A stretch of 6,675 nucleotides of DNA from the NCBI GenBank assembly GCA_946184255.1, contig CAMHFA010000064.1, positions 1 through 6,675 of the forward strand. Direction: 5' to 3'. The stretch is from an uncultured Bacteroidales bacterium (lineage in GTDB: Bacteria > Bacteroidota > Bacteroidia > Bacteroidales > UBA932). Every line of letters begins with the position of its first letter. Within the stretch, counting starts at the first letter, position 1. Positions 1-5,856 of this stretch are shown here, piece by piece. The notes beneath the pieces were generated by a model that saw nothing but the letters and a program-made list of their open reading frames with translations, did not search any database and had not been told where the DNA came from. Made by a program: the position numbers and the translations under genes.

Positions 1-11
1 CCAGCACATGG

Positions 12-245
12 CTATTTCAACAGACGCCGTTTAAGGCGACGGACGGTCGTCAGGAGAAGCTGGTCGACGGGAATGTAGGATGAGAAGGACTTCAGGCCTG
101 ACATCATCAGATGTGACGGGGAATATGTCTCCTTGATGTCATAAAATGAAGCACGAACATCGTCTCCTTTGTTGCTTAGCTTGGCCTTGACCTGCTCCTG
201 CGCCTTTTCAAGCTGCCCCATCGTCTTGATTTCACTGTACTTCAT
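12..245 (-). CDS. Small basic hypothetical protein, third gene of the YtxH/holin-like cassette
   Basis: I do not recognise a family for this complete 77-residue protein. It starts at an ATG and ends in TAG. Upstream of the ATG is a purine-rich GGAGAG, a plausible Shine-Dalgarno at suitable spacing. The first third is charged and likely helical (residues about 8-27, rich in Glu, Lys and Gln). The middle is less regular. The tail (about 59-77) is amphipathic and strongly basic, ending in RRLKRRLLK. There is no signal peptide and no clear membrane span. It lies 9 nt after the YqjE-like gene, so the two are almost certainly co-transcribed. By position and basic character it resembles YqjK, the third protein of the enterobacterial yqjDEK group, but I see no sequence signature proving homology. 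A peripheral partner of the membrane protein encoded just upstream is a reasonable inference. Two bases after its stop is another ATG (complement of 7-9), so the operon may continue beyond the left edge. Confidence 0.75.
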   Translation of the reverse strand: MKYSEIKTMGQLEKAQEQVKAKLSNKGDDVRASFYDIKETYSPSHLMMSGLKSFSSYIPVDQLLLTTVRRLKRRLLK

Positions 246-254
246 GGCTCTCCA

Positions 255-605
255 CTATTTATCATCATCAAAGAACAACTTGATGAACAACGGCACGAAT
301 GTGTCGCGGAAAAGCTTCTTCCTCAAGAGGATGAGAACCCCGAGAACGAGCAGGAAGAAGGCTGCCACTATCGCGGCTCCTCCGGCATAGCTGCCAATCA
401 TTTCACCTATCCACATGACACCTCCGATAGCAACAGCCGTAAGGACTATGGACACGACGAACAGGACAAGCAGCATGTAGAGAAGCTTGCTGAGCGTCAT
501 GGAAAGCCCCTTGGCTGTCCGGAGTTTTATGTCATCCAGACGGAGGTCGATATATTCAGAAGCCTCCTTTCCGAGGTCTTCGAATGGCCTTGTGAATTCG
601 CCCAT
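255..605 (-). CDS. Phage holin family / YqjE-like two-helix membrane protein
   Basis: This 116-residue inner-membrane protein matches the layout of the YqjE or phage_holin_3_6 (DUF1469) family. It has a short charged amphipathic N-terminal helix (about 5-33), two hydrophobic membrane segments (about 41-66 and 73-94) separated by a short Gly-rich turn, then a basic RKK stop-transfer and an acidic tail ending in DDDK. Despite the family name, chromosomal members in such cassettes are not lysis proteins in any demonstrated way; their molecular role is poorly known. I chose the ATG at 605. A longer reading frame begins at a TTG at 611, but that adds only two residues and the ATG is the stronger start. 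GGAG lies directly against the ATG. The gene sits 9 nt downstream of the YtxH gene and 9 nt upstream of the 77-residue gene, so all three appear to form one operon read leftwards from the promoter near 1051. Family assignment is fairly secure; function is not. Confidence 0.85.
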   Translation of the reverse strand: MGEFTRPFEDLGKEASEYIDLRLDDIKLRTAKGLSMTLSKLLYMLLVLFVVSIVLTAVAIGGVMWIGEMIGSYAGGAAIVAAFFLLVLGVLILLRKKLFRDTFVPLFIKLFFDDDK

Positions 606-614
606 CTCCAAGGC

Positions 615-1016
615 TTATTCGGTAGGATCCTGCTCGTCAACCTCTCCGGACTCCTTAGCAAGGGCCTTCTCGAGTCTTTCAAGCTGCTGGAGGATCTTCT
701 CGCGTGCGTCCTCCTTCATGTCGGAAGCCTGGTCAGCCAGAGTGGCCTTAAGATTCTTGAGATCCCTGCGGGCAAGCCTGGCACGGGCCCTGAGTCTGGA
801 TGTGGCGCTTTCTGCACCTTCCTTGAGGTCGGCGGCTGTCTCCTTGGCCTTGCCCCAGCCTTCGTCTGCGGCATCCATGAATTCGTCCCATCCCTCAGCT
901 GCAGCAACCTTAACCTTGCGACGGGTTTCTTCGCCCTTTTCCGGAGCGAAAAGCAATCCCAGGGTCAGGCCTGCGGCCGCCCCGGCTATCAATGCGAAAA
1001 ATGAATCTCCTTTCAT
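615..1016 (-). CDS. YtxH domain-containing protein
   Basis: This complete 133-residue protein has the typical YtxH layout. A short N-terminal segment (residues about 6-24) is hydrophobic and rich in Gly and Ala. It is followed directly by LFAPEKGEETRRK (about 22-34), the hallmark junction of the family. The rest (about 35-120) is Ala-, Glu-, Lys- and Arg-rich and should form long amphipathic helices or coiled coil, ending in an acidic tail. Family members such as Bacillus YtxH are general-stress or envelope-associated proteins of unclear biochemical function. The N-terminal segment probably anchors it in the inner membrane with the helices in the cytoplasm. It is the first gene of the leftward operon, 28 nt or so from the predicted transcription start, and has no evident Shine-Dalgarno, as is common in Bacteroidota. 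A membrane-anchored helical protein next to a YqjE-like protein parallels the YqjD-YqjE pair of enterobacteria; YqjD is reported to bind ribosomes at the membrane, but nothing here shows that activity. Confidence 0.88.
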   Translation of the reverse strand: MKGDSFFALIAGAAAGLTLGLLFAPEKGEETRRKVKVAAAEGWDEFMDAADEGWGKAKETAADLKEGAESATSRLRARARLARRDLKNLKATLADQASDMKEDAREKILQQLERLEKALAKESGEVDEQDPTE

Positions 1017-1050
1017 GGCTTAAAGTGTTTATCAGTCCTTTTGTTTCTTA

Positions 1051-1058
1051 CAAATATA
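1051..1058 (-). promoter_or_regulatory. -7 promoter element of the YtxH operon (TATATTTG)
   Basis: Read on the minus strand this is TATATTTG, a perfect match to the Bacteroidota -7 consensus TAnnTTTG. It lies 35 nt upstream of the YtxH start codon and would give a leader of roughly 30 nt. No TTTG -33 element is found at the usual spacing of about 19 nt. The element forms the inner end of the left arm of the 1040-1091 inverted repeat. Confidence 0.65.
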
Positions 1059-1072
1059 ATGCAAAAAAACGG

Positions 1073-1080
1073 TATATTTG
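1073..1080 (+). promoter_or_regulatory. -7 promoter element of dnaE (TATATTTG)
   Basis: TATATTTG matches the Bacteroidota -7 consensus TAnnTTTG exactly and ends 20 nt before the dnaE ATG at 1101, giving a short leader of about 17 nt. No canonical TTTG is present at the expected -33 position (around 1050). The element supports the ATG at 1101, since a start at the upstream TTG (1041) would lie before the transcription start. Confidence 0.65.
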
Positions 1081-1100
1081 TAAGACACAAACTACCTGAA

Positions 1101-4100
1101 ATGGCCTTCGTACATCTTCACGTCCACACGCAGTACTCCATACTCGACGGCTTCTCGTCGATAGCCACCCTGTTCGACAGGGCAGAGGCCATGGGCATGC
1201 CAGCCCTGGCCATTACAGACCACGGCAACATGTACGGAATAAAGGAGTTCTTCAAGTTCGCGGACAAGCATCGGGACAAGGAGACAAAGGAGTACAAGGT
1301 GAAGCCTATCATCGGCTGTGAGGTGTATGTTACCAGGCACTATGATCCCAAGCTGAAGGATAATGAGCACAGGGCCTATTACCACCTTATTCTCCTTGCC
1401 AAGAATTACCAGGGCTATAAGAACCTCTCCAACATAGTATCCCTGGGCTTCATCGAAGGACTCTACTACGGAAAACCAAGGGTGAGCCACGAGATTATTG
1501 AGAAGTACCATGAAGGCCTGATCTGCTGTTCCGCCTGTCTGGCCGGAGAGATTCCCAAGGACATAGTTTCCGGCAACATGGAGGCCGCAAGGAAGGCCGT
1601 GGAATGGCACAAGAAAGTATTCGGGGACGATTATTATCTCGAGGTGATGCTCCACAAGACAGAGGTTCCGGGACTGTCCCTGGAAGTCTTTGAGCAGCAG
1701 AAGATCAGCAACGAAGGTATTTTCAAGCTGGCCGAAGAGACGGGAGTCAAGGTGGTGGCTACCAATGATGTCCATTTCGTTGACAAGGAAGACGGCCCTG
1801 CCCATGACCATCTTATCTGCCTCAACACCGGCAAGAAGATATTCGAAGAACCCAGGCTACATTACACCCAGCAGGAATACCTCAAGAGCGAGGAAGAGAT
1901 GGCCGCCCTGTTCCCTGACCACCCGGAGGTACTTGCCAACACCCTTGAGATTGCAGGCAAGGTCGAAGTGTACAGCATCGACCGCGACCATGTTCTCCCA
2001 AAGTACGAAATCGATCCGGACTTCCTGGCTGACATCGACTCCTATCTTGAAAAATACAAGGACGTAATCGACGTCGGACGGAACGACAAGAAGGGTAACT
2101 ACAGAGGTGATGAGTTCTGCCGGTCAGTAGCCTACCTATGTCACCTTACATATTTAGGAGCGGCAAATCGTTATGGTGACTCCTTGACCGAGGAGCAGAA
2201 GGAAAGACTCGATTTCGAGCTCAAGACCATCTGCCGGATGGGCTTCCCCGACTACTTCCTGATCGTCCAGGACTATATCGCAGCCTGTCGGAAGGGAGGT
2301 AGCCTGGTCGGCCCGGGCCGTGGTTCAGCCGCAGGTTCGGCAGTAGCTTATTGCCTTGGGATTACCAATCTTGACCCGATAAAATACCAGCTCCTGTTCG
2401 AGCGTTTCCTCAACCCGGACCGTATTTCGATGCCGGATATCGATGTCGATTTTGAAGACCTCGGCCTGGCGCACAAATATGTCGATGACACCTACGGGAA
2501 GGACCATGTGTCCCGCGTTATCACCTTCGGCACCATGCTCGCCAAGGGTGCCATAAAGGACGTCGCCAGGGTCCGTGACCTACCTCTTGATGAGTCCAAC
2601 CGTCTTTCCGGCCTAGTTCCAGACAGGTTGAGCGAAAAGGTGGAAAAGGAATATCCTTTCAATCCAAAACTTGACGAACTCAAGCCCGGATTCAAATCCT
2701 ACGAAAAGGACGGCAAGTGGTTCCAGAAGGGCATGGAGGAGACCGATGTCAAGATTACCCTGAAGAACTGCTACCGCCTTGTTCCTGAATTGAAGAATGC
2801 CCTCGAAAACGGTCCGGACCAGGTCAGGGAAGTACTGAAGTATGCTCAGAAACTTGAAGGATGCATCCGCCAGGTTGGAATGCACGCTTGCGCCACAATC
2901 ATCGGACGCGGAAAACTGACCGACTACATCCCGATCTGCCTGTCTCAGGACAAGGACACCGGAGAACTCGTCTGGACAAGCCAGTACGACGGTCATTATA
3001 TTGAAGACGTCGGCATGTTGAAGATGGACTTCCTGGGTCTGAACACCCTTACCATCATCCACAAGTGCCTTGACAACATAAAACTCCGTTTCGGTGAGGA
3101 CATCGACATAGAGGCTATCCCTATTGACGACAAGCCTACTTACGAACTCTACAGCCACGGAGACACAGACAGCGTGTTCCAGTTCGAATCCCCTGGCATG
3201 AAGCAATGGCTCCAGAGGCTCCATCCGGAGCGCTTCGAGGACCTCATCGCTATGAACGCCCTCTACCGCCCGGGCCCGATGGAATATATTCCCAATTTCG
3301 TAAACAGGAAGCTTGGTACCGAAACCATTGAATATGACCTCCCGGAAATGAAGGAATTCCTGAGCGACACCTATGGGGTCACTGTCTATCAGGAGCAGGT
3401 TATGCTTCTGTCCCAAAAGTTGGCCGGTTTCACAAAAGGCGAAGCTGACAAGCTCCGCAAGGCCATGGGAAAGAAGCAGATTGCCATACTGAACGAGCTC
3501 AAGGACAAGTTCATGGCTGGCGGAATGGCCAACGGACATCCGGAGAAAACCCTGGACAAGATCTGGAAAGACTGGGAGAAATTCGCGCAATACGCTTTCA
3601 ACAAGTCACATGCAACCTGCTACGCCTGGGTTTCCTACCAGACCGGATGGCTGAAATGCCACTACCCTGCAGAGTTCTTCGCAGCCAACCTTTCATGCAA
3701 TCTCGGCAACACCGGTGAGATAAGGAACATTCTAGCTGACTGCAAGGCCCACAAAATCAGGGTAATGAACCCTGATGTCAACGAATCCTACTCCCATTTT
3801 ACGGTCAACAAGGACGGAAACATCCGTTTCGGTCTGAAGGGAATCAAGGGGTTCGGAACCAACGTGGCAGATGCGATAATCGAAGGCAGGAAAAACGGCC
3901 CTTATAAGGATCTTTTCGACTTTGTGGAGCGAATGGACGGGGTCCTCAACCGGAAAGCCCTTGAATGCCTGGTCTATTCAGGAGGATTCGACTCGTTCAA
4001 GCTTAAACGCCGCCAGTTCTTCATGTCTTGCAGGAACGGAAACCTGTTCATAGACGAACTTGCCCGCTACGCTGCCCTCTACAGCCAGGATTCGGCCGAT

Positions 4101-4871
4101 TCGGGAATGTCCCTTTTCGGAGAGATGGAGGAAATGAAACCTGTTCGTCCGGAAATTCCAGAAAACGTCGAGATGGATGATGAAATGGAAATCCTCCAGA
4201 AGGAAAAGGAATATGTAGGAATGTACATTTCCTCACATCCTTTGGACAAGTATTCCTTCGAAATGGAGACCTTCACCAACCAGGAACTGGCTACACTTGG
4301 AAACAAGATTGCGGAATGCGAGGCTTCCAAGAAAAAGACCAAGATCGCCGTTGCCGGTCTTGTCACGGAAACCGCGACCCTGACGACAAAGACAGGTAAG
4401 CCTTATTCCCGCTCCAAATTGGAAGATTACAGCGGATCCTACGAACTGTCCTTGTTCGGAAGGGACTACGAGGCCTTCATGAAGTATCTCCAGCCTCATG
4501 CTAGTCTCTACATTGAAGGAGAGATCTGTGAAAGGTTTTCGCTGAAACCGGAGGAAAGAGCCCAGGGAAAGACAGTCCCCTACACGTTCAGGATAAATGA
4601 AATATCCTTGCTGGGGAATGTCAATGAAAGCAAACTGGCAGGATTCTCCATCGGTCTTACAACACCGATGCTGACCCAGAAGTTCCGCAAGGAGCTCGTG
4701 GACCTTGTAAAGGCCAATAAGGGCAAGACTCCTTTGAAGATGTACCTTTACGATCCGGGGACTAAGTACAACATCGAATTCCACTCCACGAAATTCCAAG
4801 TTGCTGTTACCTCAGACTTCGTCTCCTCTTTGAAGCTGATGGGAATCAATTGTTCTCCCGTGCTAAAGTAA
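1101..4871 (+). CDS. dnaE: DNA polymerase III subunit alpha
   Basis: This is the catalytic subunit of the replicative polymerase, a full-length C-family enzyme of 1256 residues. Domains in order are as follows. The N-terminal PHP domain starts with HLHVHT (5-10) and has TDHGN (39-43), E74, H95, C146 and NDVH (222-225). The polymerase palm and fingers include GPGRGSAAGS, PDIDVDF (445-451) with catalytic D446 and D448, and MDFLGL with the third aspartate D643. A helix-hairpin-helix begins near 911 (GLKGIKGFG). An internal beta-clamp contact, GMSLF, lies at 1002-1006. An OB fold spans about 1078-1160, followed by a C-terminal domain. The frame opens earlier with TTG at 1041, but that extension overlaps the promoter and precedes the conserved N-terminus. 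MAFVHLHVHT at 1101 is therefore the start. The gene is monocistronic, divergent from the YtxH operon and followed by a hairpin at 4878. Length and motifs are typical of Bacteroidota DnaE, and no disruption is seen. It should act with the beta clamp and clamp loader in the cytoplasm. Confidence 0.98.
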   Translation: MAFVHLHVHTQYSILDGFSSIATLFDRAEAMGMPALAITDHGNMYGIKEFFKFADKHRDKETKEYKVKPIIGCEVYVTRHYDPKLKDNEHRAYYHLILLAKNYQGYKNLSNIVSLGFIEGLYYGKPRVSHEIIEKYHEGLICCSACLAGEIPKDIVSGNMEAARKAVEWHKKVFGDDYYLEVMLHKTEVPGLSLEVFEQQKISNEGIFKLAEETGVKVVATNDVHFVDKEDGPAHDHLICLNTGKKIFEEPRLHYTQQEYLKSEEEMAALFPDHPEVLANTLEIAGKVEVYSIDRDHVLPKYEIDPDFLADIDSYLEKYKDVIDVGRNDKKGNYRGDEFCRSVAYLCHLTYLGAANRYGDSLTEEQKERLDFELKTICRMGFPDYFLIVQDYIAACRKGGSLVGPGRGSAAGSAVAYCLGITNLDPIKYQLLFERFLNPDRISMPDIDVDFEDLGLAHKYVDDTYGKDHVSRVITFGTMLAKGAIKDVARVRDLPLDESNRLSGLVPDRLSEKVEKEYPFNPKLDELKPGFKSYEKDGKWFQKGMEETDVKITLKNCYRLVPELKNALENGPDQVREVLKYAQKLEGCIRQVGMHACATIIGRGKLTDYIPICLSQDKDTGELVWTSQYDGHYIEDVGMLKMDFLGLNTLTIIHKCLDNIKLRFGEDIDIEAIPIDDKPTYELYSHGDTDSVFQFESPGMKQWLQRLHPERFEDLIAMNALYRPGPMEYIPNFVNRKLGTETIEYDLPEMKEFLSDTYGVTVYQEQVMLLSQKLAGFTKGEADKLRKAMGKKQIAILNELKDKFMAGGMANGHPEKTLDKIWKDWEKFAQYAFNKSHATCYAWVSYQTGWLKCHYPAEFFAANLSCNLGNTGEIRNILADCKAHKIRVMNPDVNESYSHFTVNKDGNIRFGLKGIKGFGTNVADAIIEGRKNGPYKDLFDFVERMDGVLNRKALECLVYSGGFDSFKLKRRQFFMSCRNGNLFIDELARYAALYSQDSADSGMSLFGEMEEMKPVRPEIPENVEMDDEMEILQKEKEYVGMYISSHPLDKYSFEMETFTNQELATLGNKIAECEASKKKTKIAVAGLVTETATLTTKTGKPYSRSKLEDYSGSYELSLFGRDYEAFMKYLQPHASLYIEGEICERFSLKPEERAQGKTVPYTFRINEISLLGNVNESKLAGFSIGLTTPMLTQKFRKELVDLVKANKGKTPLKMYLYDPGTKYNIEFHSTKFQVAVTSDFVSSLKLMGINCSPVLK

Positions 4872-4877
4872 AGCAAA

Positions 4878-4903
4878 GCGGGGTGAGCTGATGCCCATCC
4901 CGC
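4878..4903. terminator. Hairpin between convergent dnaE and OMP genes, probable terminator
   Basis: GCGGGGTG (4878-4885) can pair with CATCCCGC (4896-4903) around a 10-nt loop: 8 bp including one G-U on the plus strand. It starts 6 nt after the dnaE stop and lies 28 nt beyond the OMP stop. On the minus strand the stem is followed by a T-rich stretch (TTTGCTTTACTTT), so it fits best as a rho-independent terminator for the OMP gene. On the plus strand there is no T run, so it would act for dnaE only as a weak or 3'-end-protecting structure. Confidence 0.55.
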
Positions 4904-4931
4904 CTCGTGTACTATTACCGTTCTTAAATAA

Positions 4932-5546
4932 TTAGAACAGATAGGCGATTCCTGCCTTGGCGTAGCTCTTGATCCACTTGGTTCCGTCATCAGTGGTGTC
5001 AAGGTTGAAGATACCCTGGTCATATCCGGCAGTAATCTGGAACCTGCTGATATTCAAACCAAGGCCACCGCCGAGGAGAAGGTTGGTCCTGCTGTAATTG
5101 CCATCCTTGTAACGGTCGGTCTTAGGTGAACTGTTTCCAGCCACTGAGACTTCCGCTGTTGAAGAGAGGCCCAGCTGGGCGGTAGGACCAGCGAAGATGA
5201 AGAACCTGGCGTTTTCGGCAATCTGGAAACCGAGATTCAGATAAGCCGGAATATTAATGTAATGCTCCCTGATCTTGGTTCCGATCTGGCCGCTGAAAGC
5301 GCTGTCGTTAGTGTAGATCATTGAATAATAAATACCAGGAGTAATACCAAAAATACCGGCAATCGGAAGATTATAAGAAACTCCGGCATATGCTCCGTTC
5401 ATTCCGACATCAATAGGATCGATTCCCTTAAGGGTGACCTGATCGTTGGAGTGAAGGTAACCAGCACCAACGGACATCTGGGCGAATGAATTGGTGGCAA
5501 CAGTCATCATGACGGCAGCCGCAATGAGAGTGATGATTTTTTTCAT
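4932..5546 (-). CDS. Small outer membrane beta-barrel protein (OMP_b-brl / porin family)
   Basis: This 204-residue protein is secreted. It has a Sec signal peptide with a KK n-region, a hydrophobic core and a probable cleavage after SFA (about residue 22). The mature part is rich in alternating hydrophobic and polar strands with aromatic girdle residues, for example VGAGYLHS, YAGVSYNLP, PGIYYSMIY, YLNLGFQI, ARFFIFAGPTAQLGL, LLLGGGLGLNI and FQITAGYDQGI. It ends in a C-terminal phenylalanine (GIAYLF), the signal recognised by the BAM assembly machinery. Length and layout fit the 8-stranded OMP_b-brl/PorT-like barrels widespread in Bacteroidota. The specific function is unknown; such proteins are often structural or of unknown ligand. 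ATG at 5546 is supported by the signal peptide and by a leader rich in A. A -33/-7 promoter lies at 5575-5605. The gene converges on dnaE and is divergent from the 60-residue lipoprotein. A lipoprotein partner in the same region is possible but not shown. Confidence 0.9.
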   Translation of the reverse strand: MKKIITLIAAAVMMTVATNSFAQMSVGAGYLHSNDQVTLKGIDPIDVGMNGAYAGVSYNLPIAGIFGITPGIYYSMIYTNDSAFSGQIGTKIREHYINIPAYLNLGFQIAENARFFIFAGPTAQLGLSSTAEVSVAGNSSPKTDRYKDGNYSRTNLLLGGGLGLNISRFQITAGYDQGIFNLDTTDDGTKWIKSYAKAGIAYLF

Positions 5547-5573
5547 TTTCTTTCTTGTTTTGGTTTTAACGCC

Positions 5574-5594
5574 GCGAAGTTAGCGATACTTCGC
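5574..5594. repeat. Perfect 7-bp inverted repeat overlapping the OMP -7 element
   Basis: GCGAAGT (5574-5580) and ACTTCGC (5588-5594) are perfect reverse complements with a 7-nt spacer (TAGCGAT). One arm coincides with most of the -7 element of the OMP promoter and the other falls in its spacer. This placement suits an operator for a dimeric repressor. Because most of it lies upstream of the predicted transcription start, it is less likely to be an mRNA 5' stem-loop. Confidence 0.55.
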
Positions 5595-5605
5595 CAAAAA
5601 TCAAA
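5575..5605 (-). promoter_or_regulatory. Promoter of the OMP gene (-33 TTTG, N19, -7 TAACTTCG)
   Basis: On the minus strand TTTG (complement of 5602-5605) is followed after 19 nt by TAACTTCG (complement of 5575-5582), one mismatch from TAnnTTTG. That spacing is the one expected for the Bacteroidota primary sigma factor. The start of transcription would fall near 5570, leaving a leader of about 25 nt that is rich in A just before the ATG. The -7 lies in a 7-bp inverted repeat (see 5574-5594). Confidence 0.6.
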
Positions 5606-5622
5606 TAATGACAATTATTTCA

Positions 5623-5630
5623 TATATTTG
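5623..5630 (+). promoter_or_regulatory. -7 promoter element of the small lipoprotein gene (TATATTTG)
   Basis: TATATTTG is an exact TAnnTTTG match ending only 5 nt before the ATG at 5636. Transcription would begin at or within a couple of nucleotides of the start codon, implying a leaderless or near-leaderless mRNA. No TTTG -33 element is visible about 19 nt upstream. Confidence 0.55.
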
Positions 5631-5635
5631 ATGCT

Positions 5636-5818
5636 ATGAAGATAGCGTCAAAGAAATTTGTCAAGGTCGGTCTTGCCACCCTGCTGGCAGCACTGGGATT
5701 CGTCTCCTGCACCAAGCCGGAGGATGACCCGGTCAATCCTTACACTACTATTCCCGGTGCCTATGCCTATGGAACCCTGCCCGCTTCATTCCAGGAAGTC
5801 CTCCCCGACCAGGAATAA
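5636..5818 (+). CDS. Short putative lipoprotein of unknown function
   Basis: I do not recognise a family. The 60-residue product begins with a basic n-region (KIASKKFVK) and a hydrophobic stretch (about 11-23). It then has a relaxed lipobox FVSC with the candidate lipidated cysteine at residue 25, a form common in Bacteroidota lipoproteins. After the cysteine come TKPEDDP, an acidic stretch that could favour export to the outer membrane or surface, and a short Pro-, Tyr- and Gly-rich tail. Only about 36 residues would remain after processing, too few for a typical globular domain. It may therefore be a small structural lipopeptide or the remnant of a longer lipoprotein. No frameshift continuation is apparent before the convergent GH2 gene, whose stop is 38 nt away. 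The only in-frame start that keeps the signal peptide is the ATG at 5636, just after a -7 element. It is divergent from the OMP gene. Expression is plausible from the promoter and signal peptide, but unproven. Confidence 0.6.
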   Translation: MKIASKKFVKVGLATLLAALGFVSCTKPEDDPVNPYTTIPGAYAYGTLPASFQEVLPDQE

Positions 5819-5823
5819 CTGTA

Positions 5824-5848
5824 AAACGGGCTTTATTTAGCACCCTTT
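5824..5848. terminator. Weak hairpin between the convergent lipoprotein and GH2 genes
   Basis: GGGCT (5828-5832) can pair with AG and CCC (5839-5845) around a TTATTT loop, with a two-base CA bulge. Flanking AAA (5824-5826) and TTT (5846-5848) can extend the stem past a bulged C. On the minus strand the stem core is followed by GTTTT. It sits between two stop codons (5818 and 5857), as a bidirectional terminator would. The stem is short and bulged, so this is tentative. Confidence 0.35.
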
Positions 5849-5856
5849 AAGCACTC

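Larger units (their letters stand above)
1040..1091. repeat. 19-bp near-perfect inverted repeat spanning the divergent promoters
   Basis: The left arm (1040-1058, TTTGTTTCTTACAAATATA) and the reverse complement of the right arm (1073-1091) agree at 18 of 19 positions. The arms are separated by a 14-nt spacer containing a run of seven A. Each arm contains one TATATTTG -7 element, so the two divergent promoters are mirror images well beyond the consensus. Symmetry stops abruptly outside the arms. It could be a dimeric regulator operator shared by dnaE and the YtxH operon, or DNA that can extrude a cruciform. There is no sign of terminator function, because both flanking genes read away from it. 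Confidence 0.8.

Noticed and set aside
487..1023. 178-codon plus-strand open frame opposite the YtxH and YqjE-like genes
   Set aside because: Serine- and arginine-rich low-complexity translation typical of an antisense frame; the minus-strand genes have clear family features.
1041..1100. Twenty-codon N-terminal extension of dnaE from a TTG start
   Set aside because: It overlaps the -7 promoter element at 1073-1080 and the inverted repeat, and the conserved DnaE N-terminus begins at the ATG at 1101.
1092..1811. 239-codon open frame antisense to the PHP domain region of dnaE
   Set aside because: Fully overlaps conserved PHP motifs and has no recognisable motif of its own.
2613..3590. 325-codon open frame antisense to dnaE
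   Set aside because: It lies wholly inside the conserved polymerase coding region, shows no recognisable domain or start context, and is explained by dnaE codon bias.
4233..4799. 188-codon open frame antisense to the dnaE 3' part
   Set aside because: Antisense shadow of the OB-fold and C-terminal coding region with no family features or promoter.
5595..5602. GATTTTTG on the minus strand as the OMP -7 element
   Set aside because: It matches 7 of 8 consensus positions but lacks a -33 element at proper spacing, whereas TAACTTCG at 5575-5582 has TTTG exactly 19 nt upstream.
5658..5840. Alternative frame overlapping the small lipoprotein
   Set aside because: It has no signal peptide or other feature and no promoter; the frame starting at 5636 has both a lipoprotein signal and a -7 element.
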